Assembly: GCF_009649075.1 (NCBI RefSeq)
Contig: NZ_CP045737.1
Span: 310,001-374,000 of the forward strand
Direction: 5' to 3'
Source of the DNA: Aeromicrobium yanjiei
Lineage (GTDB): Bacteria; Actinomycetota; Actinomycetes; Propionibacteriales; Nocardioidaceae
Length of the DNA stretch: 64,000 nt
Of this stretch, positions 43,183-54,072 are shown piece by piece. Both the position numbers and the translations under genes were made by a program. Position 1 is the stretch's first letter; the number at the start of each line of letters is the position of its first letter. The notes under the pieces were generated by a model. That model was not told the DNA's origin. It was given only the letters and a program-made list of their open reading frames with translations, and did not search any database.

Positions 43183-43815
43183 ATGAGGTTCCGTCAGGGA
43201 GAATCGCTCGGTGCACAGGCCAACGCGGCCTTCGACGACATGGCCGCCCGGGTGGACGGCCGCACCGCCGAGGTGTCGGTGCGGGCTGCCCGCGCGATCA
43301 GCGTCGCTGTGAGCGTGCTGCGCATCCCCACCGCGGTGGTGGGTGCTGTGCCGCTGCCGTTCATCGCCGCAACATTGGTGCTCGGGTTCCTGGCCGGTGG
43401 ATCCGTCGGCACCGTGATGGTCGTCCTGGGTGTCGCGATGGCTGCGGTCAGTGCGCTGTTCTGGGGTCGCCGTCACCGCGTGATGCGCGCGGCCGCTGAC
43501 CCCGACCGGCTCGCCACCGAGCTGGCCATCCTCGTGAGCATGTCCGGCCGGGTCGAGGAGTCCCGCGGCGCGCTGGCGGCGATCGCGGGTGGCGGCGGCT
43601 GGCGGGTCATGGGACGCCTGCGTGGCGTCTGGCAGGGTACCCAGATGACGGCGCGATGGATCGACGGCGTCGGCGATCTCGAGCACGCGCGTTACTTCGC
43701 GCCGCCCAAGATCGGCACCAACATCTCGATCACCGTCATGGCGCTGTGGCTCATCCCGATCTCGATCGTCGTGACCCTGCTGGCTGCTGTCGGGACCATC
43801 GCCGGCTCGATCTGA
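43183..43815 (+). CDS. Membrane protein of unknown function
   Basis: 210 residues: a polar N-terminus, two adjacent membrane helices (TAVVGAVPLPFIAATLVLGFLAGG and VGTVMVVLGVAMAAVSALFW), a soluble helical middle (DPDRLATELAILVSMSGRVEESRGALAAI), and a C-terminal helix (ITVMALWLIPISIVVTLLAAVGTI). I do not recognise the family. It ends 10 bp from the convergent STAND ATPase gene, and I see no terminator between them. Confidence 0.7.
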   Translation: MRFRQGESLGAQANAAFDDMAARVDGRTAEVSVRAARAISVAVSVLRIPTAVVGAVPLPFIAATLVLGFLAGGSVGTVMVVLGVAMAAVSALFWGRRHRVMRAAADPDRLATELAILVSMSGRVEESRGALAAIAGGGGWRVMGRLRGVWQGTQMTARWIDGVGDLEHARYFAPPKIGTNISITVMALWLIPISIVVTLLAAVGTIAGSI

Positions 43816-43825
43816 GGACCCGCCG

Positions 43826-46246
43826 TCAGGTCGGTTCGATGTGGCGGTGCGACACGGGGTCGGCCAGCTCCTGCAGGCGCGTGCGCGTGAGGGGCCGCAG
43901 ATCGGTCGCGCGGCGAGCCATGTCCAGGACGTACTGGGCGACGGCGGCTGCGTAGAACCGTGCCTCCCGGACCTCGAGCTCCTCGGCGAGGGCGACGAGC
44001 CCCGGGATGTCGTACGCCTGGGCGGCCCGGGCGAACGTCTGCCAGACCGCCGGCGTGCCGACGGGCTCGACCAGGTCGTCGACCGCATCGATGAGCTGGG
44101 GCAGGTAGGGCGGCCCGCCGATCTGGACGCTCAGCACGCACGCATCGATCTCGGCGAGGCGCAGCTGGTGGGAGCGGGCCTCGGCGGCGACCCCGGTGAG
44201 GAGCGCGAGCGCCTCCTCCGGCTCCGCCAGCGCGTCATGGGCGCAGGCCTGGGTGATACGGCGCTCGAGGTCGTGCTGGAGACGGCGGGCGGTGTGCGTC
44301 CTGGACACCTCCAGGAGATCGTGCGCCTCGTCGTGACGGCCACTCTGCACGAGCACCAGCGACAGCATCGCCTCGACCCGGCCGCGGATCTGGTGCGGGT
44401 CGTGGTGGCGCAGCGCGGCGAGGCAGAGGCGGGCGTTGACGAGCGCGTCCTGCACGTCGCCGCGGACGAGGTCGAGCAGGCAGCGCAGGGCTGCCGTCAT
44501 GCGCCCGCTGCCGGCGAGGCCGAGGACGCCCGAGGAGTAGTCGGTGATGGCCTGGTCGGCCTCGGCGAGGTCGAGAGCCGTGATGAGCGCCAGGACGTGC
44601 GCCTCGCGGGCGACGTCGAGGTGGAACGCGCTGGGCTGGTCGGGCCCGTCCAGCAGCAGACGCAGGGCGAACTCGGCGGACTCGACGGCCCGGTCCGCAT
44701 GGCCGGACTGCCGCTGCGCCGTCGACAGTGCGGTGAACGCGAGGGCACGGTTGCCCGGTGAGAGCCGAGCGGAGAAGGTCAGCGCCCGCAGCTCGGAGAC
44801 GAGCTCGTCGCCGGACTCCGACTGGCACCTGTCGACGAGGCCCGCGAGCGACCTGACGGCGGTGCGGCGACGGGCAGCCTGTGGATCGGCGGAGGACGTC
44901 GCGCGGTCCAGCAGGTCCTGCTGGTCCGCCCCGGCGTCCCGGCGCGCGACCCAGCGCACGTACGGCAACAGCTCGTCCTCGGACAGGTCCTGCGGATCGA
45001 GGCCCTCGAACATCGTGGCCAGGTCGTCGAGTGCGCCCAGCTCGAGCAAGGCGTACGCGCGCTCGAGCGGTGCGACGACGCTGTCGACCTCGTGGTGGGC
45101 GGGATCGGTGAAGGCGAGGGCGCGCTGGTGCCGGCCCGCGAGATTCGCCTCCCGGGCCGCGCGCGACGCGAGCTCCGGTGAGAGCGGATGATCGGTGGCG
45201 AGCCACCACTCAGCGGCCAGGAGGGAGACGCCGGGGCGGTCCAGCGTGGACGGGAACTGGTCCGCCCAGCGGTCGAACAGCTCACGCTGTCGCTCGGGCG
45301 CCATCGTCCGTCGGAGCACGGTGGCCTCGGCGTGGGACGCGAACCTGAGCCAGCCTGCGGCGTCCCGCAGCGTGCCGTGGGCGACCGCGACGTCGATGGC
45401 CGTCGGGTCGAGCCGGCGGCGTGCCTCGGCCAGGTCGAGTCCGCCGAGGAGCGCGGTCAGGTCGATCAGCTCGGCGATGGCCGGTCCGCCGCCCAGCCGC
45501 TCGACGGTCTCGGGCGCCCACAGGGCCGACAGGCGCTCCGACGTGGCATCGGTGCGGTCGGGGTTGAGGACGAGGACGCCCTCCACGGCCACGATGATGC
45601 CCGCCTCGCACGCAGCGTCACAGACCTCGCGCAGCACACCGTACGATCCGGCGGTCCGCTCGAGCAGCACCTGGACGACGGTCGGGTGCGGGACCGCGCC
45701 GAAGCGGGTCTGCAGCAGCGCGGTGACCGCGGCGCTGTCGAGGGGGAGCAGCTGGACGACCTCGGCGACGCCCAGCAGGTGGGGCTGGCTGATCACCGTC
45801 TCCGGAGCCAGCGTGGCGACGAGCCTCAGATCGCCCGTCGCGGCGACGCGGCTGAGGACGCGCACACTTGCGGGGTCGCACAGGTGGGCGTTGGTCAGCA
45901 CGAACGTCCGTTCGTGGTCGGGAAGCGTCTGCACCGCCGCGCGCACCGCTGCCTCGGCCGTCCGGTCGTCGACGTCAGGGGCGAGGTCGAGCCTCGGCAG
46001 GAGCTGCTGGACCGTGAACCAGCGCAGGTCCTTCTCGCCGTGGTGGGCGACGTGCCGGGCCACGGCCGTGCCGTCGGGGTCGAGGCCCGCGATCTCGGCC
46101 GCGAGACGGTTGCGGCCGCTGCCGGGCGGACCGACGACCACGAGCGCCGGACGGCGCTCGAGCAGCGCCCGCGCATCCTTGACGTAGGACTCCGAGAACG
46201 GCGGCGGCCATGGGTCAGCGTGCTGCCCTTGCCTCGACTCCGTCAT
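43826..46246 (-). CDS. STAND-type ATPase with helical repeats, no DNA-binding domain
   Basis: 806 residues. Start ATG at 46246 has a GGAAAGAG ribosome site; the longer frame to 46297 is discarded. The N-terminal ATPase has Walker A VVVGPPGSGRNRLA (Arg where Lys is usual), Walker-B-like TFVLTNAHLCDP and a sensor region. The rest is Ala/Leu-rich helical repeats like the TPR/MalT-type sensor of LuxR-family 'LAL' regulators. Those carry a C-terminal LuxR helix-turn-helix; here the end (RPLTRTRLQELADPVSH) shows none. So it may be a signalling ATPase that works with a separate output protein. Divergent from the Old Yellow Enzyme gene. Confidence 0.72.
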   Translation of the reverse strand: MTESRQGQHADPWPPPFSESYVKDARALLERRPALVVVGPPGSGRNRLAAEIAGLDPDGTAVARHVAHHGEKDLRWFTVQQLLPRLDLAPDVDDRTAEAAVRAAVQTLPDHERTFVLTNAHLCDPASVRVLSRVAATGDLRLVATLAPETVISQPHLLGVAEVVQLLPLDSAAVTALLQTRFGAVPHPTVVQVLLERTAGSYGVLREVCDAACEAGIIVAVEGVLVLNPDRTDATSERLSALWAPETVERLGGGPAIAELIDLTALLGGLDLAEARRRLDPTAIDVAVAHGTLRDAAGWLRFASHAEATVLRRTMAPERQRELFDRWADQFPSTLDRPGVSLLAAEWWLATDHPLSPELASRAAREANLAGRHQRALAFTDPAHHEVDSVVAPLERAYALLELGALDDLATMFEGLDPQDLSEDELLPYVRWVARRDAGADQQDLLDRATSSADPQAARRRTAVRSLAGLVDRCQSESGDELVSELRALTFSARLSPGNRALAFTALSTAQRQSGHADRAVESAEFALRLLLDGPDQPSAFHLDVAREAHVLALITALDLAEADQAITDYSSGVLGLAGSGRMTAALRCLLDLVRGDVQDALVNARLCLAALRHHDPHQIRGRVEAMLSLVLVQSGRHDEAHDLLEVSRTHTARRLQHDLERRITQACAHDALAEPEEALALLTGVAAEARSHQLRLAEIDACVLSVQIGGPPYLPQLIDAVDDLVEPVGTPAVWQTFARAAQAYDIPGLVALAEELEVREARFYAAAVAQYVLDMARRATDLRPLTRTRLQELADPVSHRHIEPT

Positions 46247-46327
46247 GCAGTGCTCTTTCCGTCCGGCCCCTGGACCTGACACACGATAGCGCCGCAAGCG
46301 CCTCGAGCGACATCGGACGTCTCGAAC

Positions 46328-46348
46328 CGTGACATCGTTGGTGTCACG
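46328..46348. promoter_or_regulatory. Candidate operator before the Old Yellow Enzyme gene
   Basis: CGTGACA-N7-TGTCACG, perfect 7-bp arms, 30 bases before the GTG start and in the space shared with the divergent STAND gene. A typical size for a MarR/TetR-type site. Confidence 0.55.
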
Positions 46349-46377
46349 ATGGGCTGCTGCAGCTCCTGAGGAATGCC

Positions 46378-47487
46378 GTGCCGACGGGCAGGGTTGAACC
46401 CCGAGTGCCTGCTCTCCTTGAACCCCTGACCCTGCGCGGCGTGACCGCGCGCAACCGCATCTGGCTCGCCCCGATGTGCCAGTACAGCGCCTTCGAGCGC
46501 GACGGAATGCCGAACGACTGGCACCTCGTCAACCTCGGCCAGCACGCCGCCGGAGGATTCGGCCTGGTGATGACCGAGGCCGCCGCCGTCGTGCCCGAAG
46601 GTCGGATCAGCCCCGAGGACGTGGGCATCTGGAGCGATGAGCACATCGCGCCGTGGCGCCGGATCGTCGATTTCGTCCGCGGACAGGGCGCGGTCGCGGC
46701 CGTCCAGCTCGCGCACGCGGGCCGGAAGGCCTCGACGTACTCGCCGTTCGGCACCGGCACCGACTCGGTGCCCGCCGACGACGGCGGGTGGGAGACGGTC
46801 GGCCCGTCCGCGCTGGCGTACGAGGGATATGCGGTGCCGCGCGAGCTGACGACCGATGAGGTCGCCGCGATCCCGCAGGCGTTCGCGGACGCCGCGGTCC
46901 GCGCCGACCGGGCCGGCTTCGACGTCGCCGAGCTGCACGCCGCGCACGGCTACCTGCTGCACCAGTTCGTCTCACCCCTGTCCAACCACCGCACCGACCA
47001 GTACGGCGGCTCGTTCGAGAACCGGACGCGCCTGATCGTCGAGGTCGCGGACGCCGTGCGCGCGGTCTGGCCCGAGGACAAGCCGCTGTTCGTACGGCTC
47101 TCGGCCACCGACTGGGCGCCCGACGGCTGGGACGTCGACCAGACCGCCCGGCTGTCGAGCGTGCTCGGCGAGCACGGCGTCGACCTGGTGGACATCTCGT
47201 CCGGCGGCCTCGTCGCGCACCAGCAGATCACGGTCGAGCCCGGCTACCAGGTCCCGTTCGCGTACGAGGTCCGCAAGCGCAGCGGCCTGCCGGTCTCGGC
47301 GGTGGGCCTGATCACCGAGCCGGCGCAGGCCGAGCAGGTGCTGCTCGACGGCGCGGCCGACGCCGTGATGCTCGGCCGGGTCGCGATCCGCGAGCCCGCC
47401 TGGCCGCTGCGCGCGGCCCACGAGCTGGGCGTCCCGCGCGACGAGGCGCCGTACCCGCCCCAGCACGAACGCGGCGCCTGGCGCTGA
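46378..47487 (+). CDS. NADH:flavin oxidoreductase, Old Yellow Enzyme family (YqjM-like)
   Basis: FMN-dependent ene-reductase of 369 residues that reduces C=C bonds of activated alkenes and electrophilic xenobiotics. TIM-barrel landmarks: NRIWLAPMCQYSA near the N-terminus (Cys as in YqjM), VQLAHAGRKAS, HAAHGYLLHQFVSPLSNHRT with substrate-binding His/His, YGGSFENRTR, and the phosphate-binding AVGLI/VMLGR. GTG start behind GAGGAA. An inverted repeat upstream suggests induction. Confidence 0.93.
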   Translation: MPTGRVEPRVPALLEPLTLRGVTARNRIWLAPMCQYSAFERDGMPNDWHLVNLGQHAAGGFGLVMTEAAAVVPEGRISPEDVGIWSDEHIAPWRRIVDFVRGQGAVAAVQLAHAGRKASTYSPFGTGTDSVPADDGGWETVGPSALAYEGYAVPRELTTDEVAAIPQAFADAAVRADRAGFDVAELHAAHGYLLHQFVSPLSNHRTDQYGGSFENRTRLIVEVADAVRAVWPEDKPLFVRLSATDWAPDGWDVDQTARLSSVLGEHGVDLVDISSGGLVAHQQITVEPGYQVPFAYEVRKRSGLPVSAVGLITEPAQAEQVLLDGAADAVMLGRVAIREPAWPLRAAHELGVPRDEAPYPPQHERGAWR

Positions 47488-47498
47488 CCGCAACCCGG

Positions 47499-47563
47499 CC
47501 CGCGACTGGCGCAAGGTGAAGGAAGTGGGACGGCGCGTCGTCCACTTCTGCGCCAGTCGCGGG
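47499..47563. repeat. Palindromic intergenic element, copy 2
   Basis: CCCGCGACTGGCGCA and its perfect inverse TGCGCCAGTCGCGGG, 15-bp arms, enclosing an inner inverted repeat around GTGGGACG. The sequence matches copy 1 (16656-16720) over nearly all of its 65 bp, including the loop. Confidence 0.88.
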
Positions 47564-47607
47564 TCGGGGTGCGCCACTCGGTGCGCGGTCGGGGGTGCGC
47601 GGACCGA

Positions 47608-47613
47608 TAGGAT
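47608..47613 (+). promoter_or_regulatory. -10 element of purL
   Basis: TAGGAT, six bases before the GTG at 47620; leaderless transcript expected. It is flanked by CCGAT/ATCGG. Confidence 0.5.
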
Positions 47614-47619
47614 CGGCCC

Positions 47620-49890
47620 GTGACTGCAGCCCGCCAGCTCGACACCGTTGCCCACGCCACCAGCACCCCCGACCAGGATCAGCCCTGGGCCGAGCTGGGA
47701 CTCCGCGAGGAGGAGTACGCGAGCATCCGCGAGATCCTCGGGCGACGCCCCACCGGAGCCGAGCTGGCGATGTACTCGGTCATGTGGAGCGAGCACTGCT
47801 CCTACAAGTCGAGCAAGGTGCATCTGAAGAAGTTCGGCGAGCTCCCGCAGGAGACGCCGCTCGGCAAGACCCTCGCCGGAATCGGCGAGAACGCGGGCGT
47901 CATCGACATCGGCCAGGGCTATGCGGTCACCTTCAAGGTCGAGTCGCACAACCACCCCTCGTACGTCGAGCCCTACCAGGGCGCTGCGACGGGCGTCGGC
48001 GGCATCGTCCGCGACATCTTGGCGATGGGTGCGCGTCCGGTCGCGGTCATGGACCCGCTGCGCTTCGGCCCGCTGGACGCCGAGGACACCAAGCGCGTGC
48101 TGCCCGGGATCGTCGCGGGCGTCGGCGGCTACGGCAACTGCCTGGGCCTGCCCAACGTCGGCGGTGAGGTCGTCTTCGACGAGACCTACCTCGGCAACCC
48201 GCTCGTCAACGCCCTCTGCGTGGGGGTGCTCCGCCACGAGGACCTGCACCTCGCCTTCGCGTCGGGCGTCGGCAACAAGGTCGTCCTGTACGGCGCTCGC
48301 ACCGGCGGCGACGGCATCGGCGGCGTGTCCGTGCTGGCGTCCGAGACGTTCGACGAGGACGGGCCTGCCAAGCGCCCGAGCGTCCAGGTCGGCGACCCGT
48401 TCATGGAGAAGCTCCTGATCGAGTGCACCCTCGAGCTGTTCGCGGCCAAGGTCGTCAACGGCATCCAGGACCTGGGCGGTGCGGGCCTGTCGTGCGCGAC
48501 GTCCGAGCTCGCATCGGCCGGCAGCGGCGGCATGCACGTCGAGCTCGACACCGTGCCGCTGCGCGACTCGACGCTCTCGCCCGAGGAGATCCTCATGAGC
48601 GAGTCGCAGGAGCGCATGATGGCGGTGGTCGAGCCCGAGCACCTCGACGCGTTCATGGCGATCTGCCGCAAGTGGGACGTCGAGGCCGTCGTGGTCGGCG
48701 AGGTCACCGACGGGGACCACCTCGTGATCGACTGGCACGGCGAGACCGTCGTGGACGTCCCGCCGCGCTCGGTGGCCCACGACGGCCCCACCTACGACCG
48801 CCCCTACGCGCGTCCGTCCTGGCAGGACGCCCTGCAGTCCGACGTCGCCGAGCAGCTGCCCCGGCCCACGACCGGCGACGAGCTGCGCGATCAGCTCGTG
48901 GCGGTCGTCTCGTCGCCCAACATGGCGGACAAGTCGTGGGTCACCGACCAGTACGACCGCTACGTGCAGGGCAACACCGTCCTGGCCCAGCCCGAGGACG
49001 CCGGCGTGATCCGTGTCGACGAGAGCAGCCACCTCGGTGTCGCGGTCTCGACGGACTGCAACGGCCGCTTCGCCAAGCTCGACCCGTACGTCGGCGCGCA
49101 GCTGGCGCTCGTCGAGTCGTACCGCAACGTCGCGGTGACCGGCGGTCGCCCGCTGGCCGTCACCGACTGCCTCAACTTCGGCTCGCCCGAGAACCCCGAC
49201 GTCATGTGGCAGTTCGAGCAGGCGACGCACGGGCTCAAGGACGCCTGCGCGGTGCTCGGCATCCCCGTCACGGGCGGCAACGTGTCCTTCTACAACCAGA
49301 CCGGCGACACCCCGATCCTGCCGACGCCCGTCGTGGGCGTCCTCGGCGTGGTCGAGGACGTGCGCCGACGCATCAAGCACGGCTTCACGGCCGAGGGCAG
49401 CCACGTGCTGGTGCTGGGGGAGACCCGCGAGGAGCTCTCCGGGTCGACCTGGGCCCACGTGGTCCACCACCACCTCGGCGGCCTGCCCCCCGTGGTCGAC
49501 CTCGAGGCGGAGGCGGCTCTCGCCGCGCTCATGCTGGAGGCCACCGCGACCGGTGTCGTCGAGTCGGCTCACGACCTGTCGGACGGCGGGCTCGCGATGG
49601 CCCTCGCCGAGGCGGCCTTCCGGCACGGGGTCGGCGTCACGGTCGATCTCGAGGACCCGTTCCTCGAGCTGTTCAGCGAGTCCTCGGCGCGCGCGATGAT
49701 CACGGTCGCGGAGGACCGCCACGAGGAGCTCGTCGCCCTCGCGGAGAAGCACGGGGTCGAGCTCGCCTCCGTGGGGCGTACGGGCGGCACCGACCTGGTC
49801 GTCGAGGGACAGCTCAGCATCCCGGTCGCGGAGCTCAAGGCCGCGTGGCAGGAGACCCTGCCGGCCGTGCTCGGCTCCCAGCTGGTCTGA
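47620..49890 (+). CDS. purL: FGAM synthase, PurL subunit
   Basis: ATP-dependent amidation of FGAR in purine synthesis, working with PurS and PurQ. 756 residues, the small-type PurL length. [46 protein letters not shown], and later [16 protein letters not shown] are the PurM-like ATP and substrate motifs. GTG start at 47620. Confidence 0.98.
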   Translation: MTAARQLDTVAHATSTPDQDQPWAELGLREEEYASIREILGRRPTGAELAMYSVMWSEHCSYKSSKVHLKKFGELPQETPLGKTLAGIGENAGVIDIGQGYAVTFKVESHNHPSYVEPYQGAATGVGGIVRDILAMGARPVAVMDPLRFGPLDAEDTKRVLPGIVAGVGGYGNCLGLPNVGGEVVFDETYLGNPLVNALCVGVLRHEDLHLAFASGVGNKVVLYGARTGGDGIGGVSVLASETFDEDGPAKRPSVQVGDPFMEKLLIECTLELFAAKVVNGIQDLGGAGLSCATSELASAGSGGMHVELDTVPLRDSTLSPEEILMSESQERMMAVVEPEHLDAFMAICRKWDVEAVVVGEVTDGDHLVIDWHGETVVDVPPRSVAHDGPTYDRPYARPSWQDALQSDVAEQLPRPTTGDELRDQLVAVVSSPNMADKSWVTDQYDRYVQGNTVLAQPEDAGVIRVDESSHLGVAVSTDCNGRFAKLDPYVGAQLALVESYRNVAVTGGRPLAVTDCLNFGSPENPDVMWQFEQATHGLKDACAVLGIPVTGGNVSFYNQTGDTPILPTPVVGVLGVVEDVRRRIKHGFTAEGSHVLVLGETREELSGSTWAHVVHHHLGGLPPVVDLEAEAALAALMLEATATGVVESAHDLSDGGLAMALAEAAFRHGVGVTVDLEDPFLELFSESSARAMITVAEDRHEELVALAEKHGVELASVGRTGGTDLVVEGQLSIPVAELKAAWQETLPAVLGSQLV

Positions 49891-49898
49891 GGCATCCG

Positions 49899-50249
49899 AT
49901 GGCCCGGTACTCCCCCCTCACGCACGAGGAGTTCGCGGCGATCTGCGCCCGGCTGGACGCCGGGACCGGGACCCGGCAGGACCTGAAGGCCGCCACCAAG
50001 CACCTGGCGGCGCTGCTGGTGCAGCGAGCGCCCGGCGCCAGCGTCGAGGTGCGGATCCCCCCGTTTGCGGCCGTGCAGTGCATCGCGGGCGCACGCCACA
50101 CCCGTGGCACCCCACCGGCGGTCGTCGAGATGGACGCCCCCACGTGGATCGCGCTCGGGCGGGGTCGACTCGCCTGGTCGCAGGCCTCGATCCGGGCGTC
50201 GGGGGAGCGGTCGGACCTGTCGCACCTGCTGCCCCTCGACGAGGCCTGA
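49899..50249 (+). CDS. Sterol-carrier-like (SCP2-type) protein, 'sterol carrier family'
   Basis: 116 residues: a small alpha/beta domain (SVEVRIPPFAAVQCIAG, HTRGTPPAVVEMDAPTWIALGRGRLAWSQA) resembling the C-terminal half of SCP2 domains. The family is small and regularly sits beside purL or purF in actinobacteria; function unknown. The ATG eight bases after the purL stop indicates cotranscription. Convergent with the GDPD gene, two bases apart. Confidence 0.78.
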   Translation: MARYSPLTHEEFAAICARLDAGTGTRQDLKAATKHLAALLVQRAPGASVEVRIPPFAAVQCIAGARHTRGTPPAVVEMDAPTWIALGRGRLAWSQASIRASGERSDLSHLLPLDEA

Positions 50250-50251
50250 GC

Positions 50252-50974
50252 TCACCGCCGGGCGGCGAACGCGCGCTCGGGGTGGTTGGTGGTCACCATC
50301 CAGACATCGGGGTCGTTCATCCAGCGCGCGAGCTCGTCGGGCCGGTCGACGGTCCAGACGATCAGCGGCAGGCCCCGCCGCCGGGCGTACGCCTTGAGCG
50401 ACCACCGGGCCACGACCTTGTGCGCGACCACGACGTTGGCCCGGCTCAGGCGCACCCGGGTGCGGGGGAACGCCGACTCGGCCGCGACCCACCAGCGCGC
50501 GAGCCGGTGGTCGCGTGACGACCGCGGGCCCGACGACAGCCCGACCAGCATCCCCGGCGCATGCTCTCGTGACCACGCCACGAGCCGGCGCACCGAGGCG
50601 TCCTCGGACGTCGTGACCACGACGTTCTCGACCCCCAGCACCTCCACGACGCGGGAGACGGTCTCGATCTCGTGGCCGGGGACCTTGAGGTCGACGTGCG
50701 CCTTGATGCGTCCGCGGATCACGTCGAGCACGCTCTCGAGGGTCACCAGGACGCCGGTGAACTGCTCGAGCCGGTGCCGCGCGATCGAGCGCAGGACGGC
50801 GTCGTCGTCGAGCTCGTCGTCGTGGAAGATGACCGGCGTGCCGTCGGCGGTGAGCCGGACGTCGAACTCGACGTAGTCGCAGCCCATCGCGATGGCCGAC
50901 TCGAACGCAGCGAGGGTGTTCTGGGCGCGGCGATCACCGCCGACGCCCCCGCGGTGCGCCGACACCAGGGCCAT
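50252..50974 (-). CDS. Glycerophosphodiester phosphodiesterase
   Basis: 240-residue TIM-barrel GDPD that releases glycerol 3-phosphate from phospholipid head groups or wall polymers. SAHRGGVGG with the catalytic His-Arg, AIAMGCDYVEFDVRLTADGTPVIFHDD, and VDLK are intact. No signal peptide, so it is cytoplasmic. It follows the DUF1906 hydrolase gene by 3 bp on the same strand. Confidence 0.92.
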   Translation of the reverse strand: MALVSAHRGGVGGDRRAQNTLAAFESAIAMGCDYVEFDVRLTADGTPVIFHDDELDDDAVLRSIARHRLEQFTGVLVTLESVLDVIRGRIKAHVDLKVPGHEIETVSRVVEVLGVENVVVTTSEDASVRRLVAWSREHAPGMLVGLSSGPRSSRDHRLARWWVAAESAFPRTRVRLSRANVVVAHKVVARWSLKAYARRRGLPLIVWTVDRPDELARWMNDPDVWMVTTNHPERAFAARR

Positions 50975-50977
50975 GGC

Positions 50978-52300
50978 TCAGACGGTCTTGCCGCGCTGCA
51001 GCTGGGCCCAGACCGTGGACTCGGTCGTGGTGTACGACGACAGCTTGCGCGCCTTGCGGTACGCCTGGACCGCCTTGACCGTGTTGTTGTCGTAGACGCC
51101 GGTCATGCGCGGACGTACGCCGGCGGCGATCAGGGAGCGCTGCAGGCGCCACACCGACTGGCCCACGGAGCCGTACTTGAGCACGCGGGGGTTGGTGCCG
51201 TGCGCGAGCAGGGCGGTCCAGGTCGCCCGGGTGGTGCGGCCCGTGGCGCCCCAGCCCTTCGTCGCGCGGTACTTGTCCAGGGCCTTCGCGGTGCCGGTGC
51301 CGAACGTCGTGTCGACCGACTTCAGCAGGCGCTGCGACTTCAGCAGGCACTCCAGCGCGGCCACCTCGGCGCCCTTGCTGCCGACCTTCAGGGTCGGGTA
51401 GGCGTTGAACGTCATCCGCTTCTTGCACGGCAGCGACTGCTTGACGGCGACCGATCCACGGCCCACGTCGAGGTAGTTCTTGTCGATCGCGAGCTTCTTG
51501 CCGCCGTACGTCACGTCGATGTCGTTGTGGTACTGGTGGATCCGCTGCTGCTTCCAGCCCGCGTCGGACAGGTACGGTCCGCCCTTGGTGTCGGCCTTCT
51601 TGTTGACCCACGCGAGCCACATCTGGTCGGGGAGCGTGAATCCCTTGCGCTTGGAGGCGCGGGCCTGGTCGATCGCGGCGATCGCCGCCGAGCCGCTGGA
51701 GTAGACGCCGGACTTGTAGCCCTTCGCGTGGAGGTACTCGGTCCACGCATCGGCGAACTCCAGCACGATGCGGTCGCACGCGGCGGTCCGGGCGTACCAC
51801 TCGATGTCGAGATAGGAGTGGGTGCCCTTCGCGAATCCGTACTTCTTCAGCGCGGCGATCGTCTCCTTGGCCTCGGCCTGGGCCTGGCCGCGGGCCTTGG
51901 CGACGTTGACCGACATGCGCTTCTTCTGGACCCGGCTCTGGGGGTTGTTCTTGAAGCACGGCGCCTGGCGGCCGACGTGGATCGGCATGAAGCGCCAGCC
52001 GTTGGCGGCGTTCTTGGTGACCCACGACGCCTTCAGGTTGGGCTGGTACTTGTCACCGCAGTAGCGCGAGTTGCCCGACACGTAGATGCCGACCGCGCTG
52101 AACGGGGAGCGGAGGTTCCAGGTGTCCATGACGCTCTGGCTCGGCGCGACGCACGCGTCGAAGCCGTGCCCCGTGAAGTCGCCGGGAGCCGGCGGCGGGG
52201 AGGCCGCGGAGGCGGGGGTGGACAGGAGGACGGACGCGGCCAGGCCGGTCAGGAGACCGGTGATCGTGAGCCGCGAGGTGGGGGAAGGCACCAGGCGCAT
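50978..52300 (-). CDS. Secreted DUF1906 glycoside-hydrolase-like protein with peptidoglycan-binding domains
   Basis: 440 residues. A Sec signal peptide (LTITGLLTGLAASVLLSTPASAAS) is followed by a Rv2525c-like DUF1906 TIM-barrel domain (GFDACVAPS, AVGIYVSGNSRYCG, SYLDIEWY with likely catalytic acids, SGVYSSGSAAIAA, MWLAWVNKKA, IHQYHNDIDVTYGG). Then come two PG_binding_1 repeats (KVGSKGAEVAALECLL and KYGSVGQSVWRLQRSLI). It is probably a wall-bound hydrolase of unknown glycan. TACCCT on the minus strand is seven bases before the ATG. Confidence 0.88.
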   Translation of the reverse strand: MRLVPSPTSRLTITGLLTGLAASVLLSTPASAASPPPAPGDFTGHGFDACVAPSQSVMDTWNLRSPFSAVGIYVSGNSRYCGDKYQPNLKASWVTKNAANGWRFMPIHVGRQAPCFKNNPQSRVQKKRMSVNVAKARGQAQAEAKETIAALKKYGFAKGTHSYLDIEWYARTAACDRIVLEFADAWTEYLHAKGYKSGVYSSGSAAIAAIDQARASKRKGFTLPDQMWLAWVNKKADTKGGPYLSDAGWKQQRIHQYHNDIDVTYGGKKLAIDKNYLDVGRGSVAVKQSLPCKKRMTFNAYPTLKVGSKGAEVAALECLLKSQRLLKSVDTTFGTGTAKALDKYRATKGWGATGRTTRATWTALLAHGTNPRVLKYGSVGQSVWRLQRSLIAAGVRPRMTGVYDNNTVKAVQAYRKARKLSSYTTTESTVWAQLQRGKTV

Positions 52301-52378
52301 GCCTTCGAGGGTACGTGCCCCATGAGAGGTCTGTCACCACATCGGTGTTGCAGGTGTGACGGGAGGGACGGCTCCCGC

Positions 52379-52384
52379 TAGGGT
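52379..52384 (+). promoter_or_regulatory. Orphan -10 element
   Basis: TAGGGT with a TGTGAC at 52355-52360, 18 bases upstream, as a possible -35. No plus-strand gene follows; only the hairpin at 52394-52431 does. Confidence 0.3.
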
Positions 52385-52393
52385 GGTGGCCAT

Positions 52394-52431
52394 CGTGGCC
52401 CCGGTCCCTCCCCTGGATGATCGGGGCCACG
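52394..52431. terminator. Hairpin between the DUF1906 gene and the acyl-CoA ligase
   Basis: CGTGGCCCCG and its inverse CGGGGCCACG, 10-bp arms, 18-base loop. It lies 17 bases beyond the stop of the minus-strand ligase gene, which it probably terminates. Confidence 0.7.
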
Positions 52432-52447
52432 TTGCGTCCCCGGCCGG

Positions 52448-54013
<1,566 letters not shown>

Positions 54014-54072
54014 GGTTCTCCCTCGAAGATGTGACGCGGATCACGCCACCCTAGAGGGTCGATGCGGTCTCG

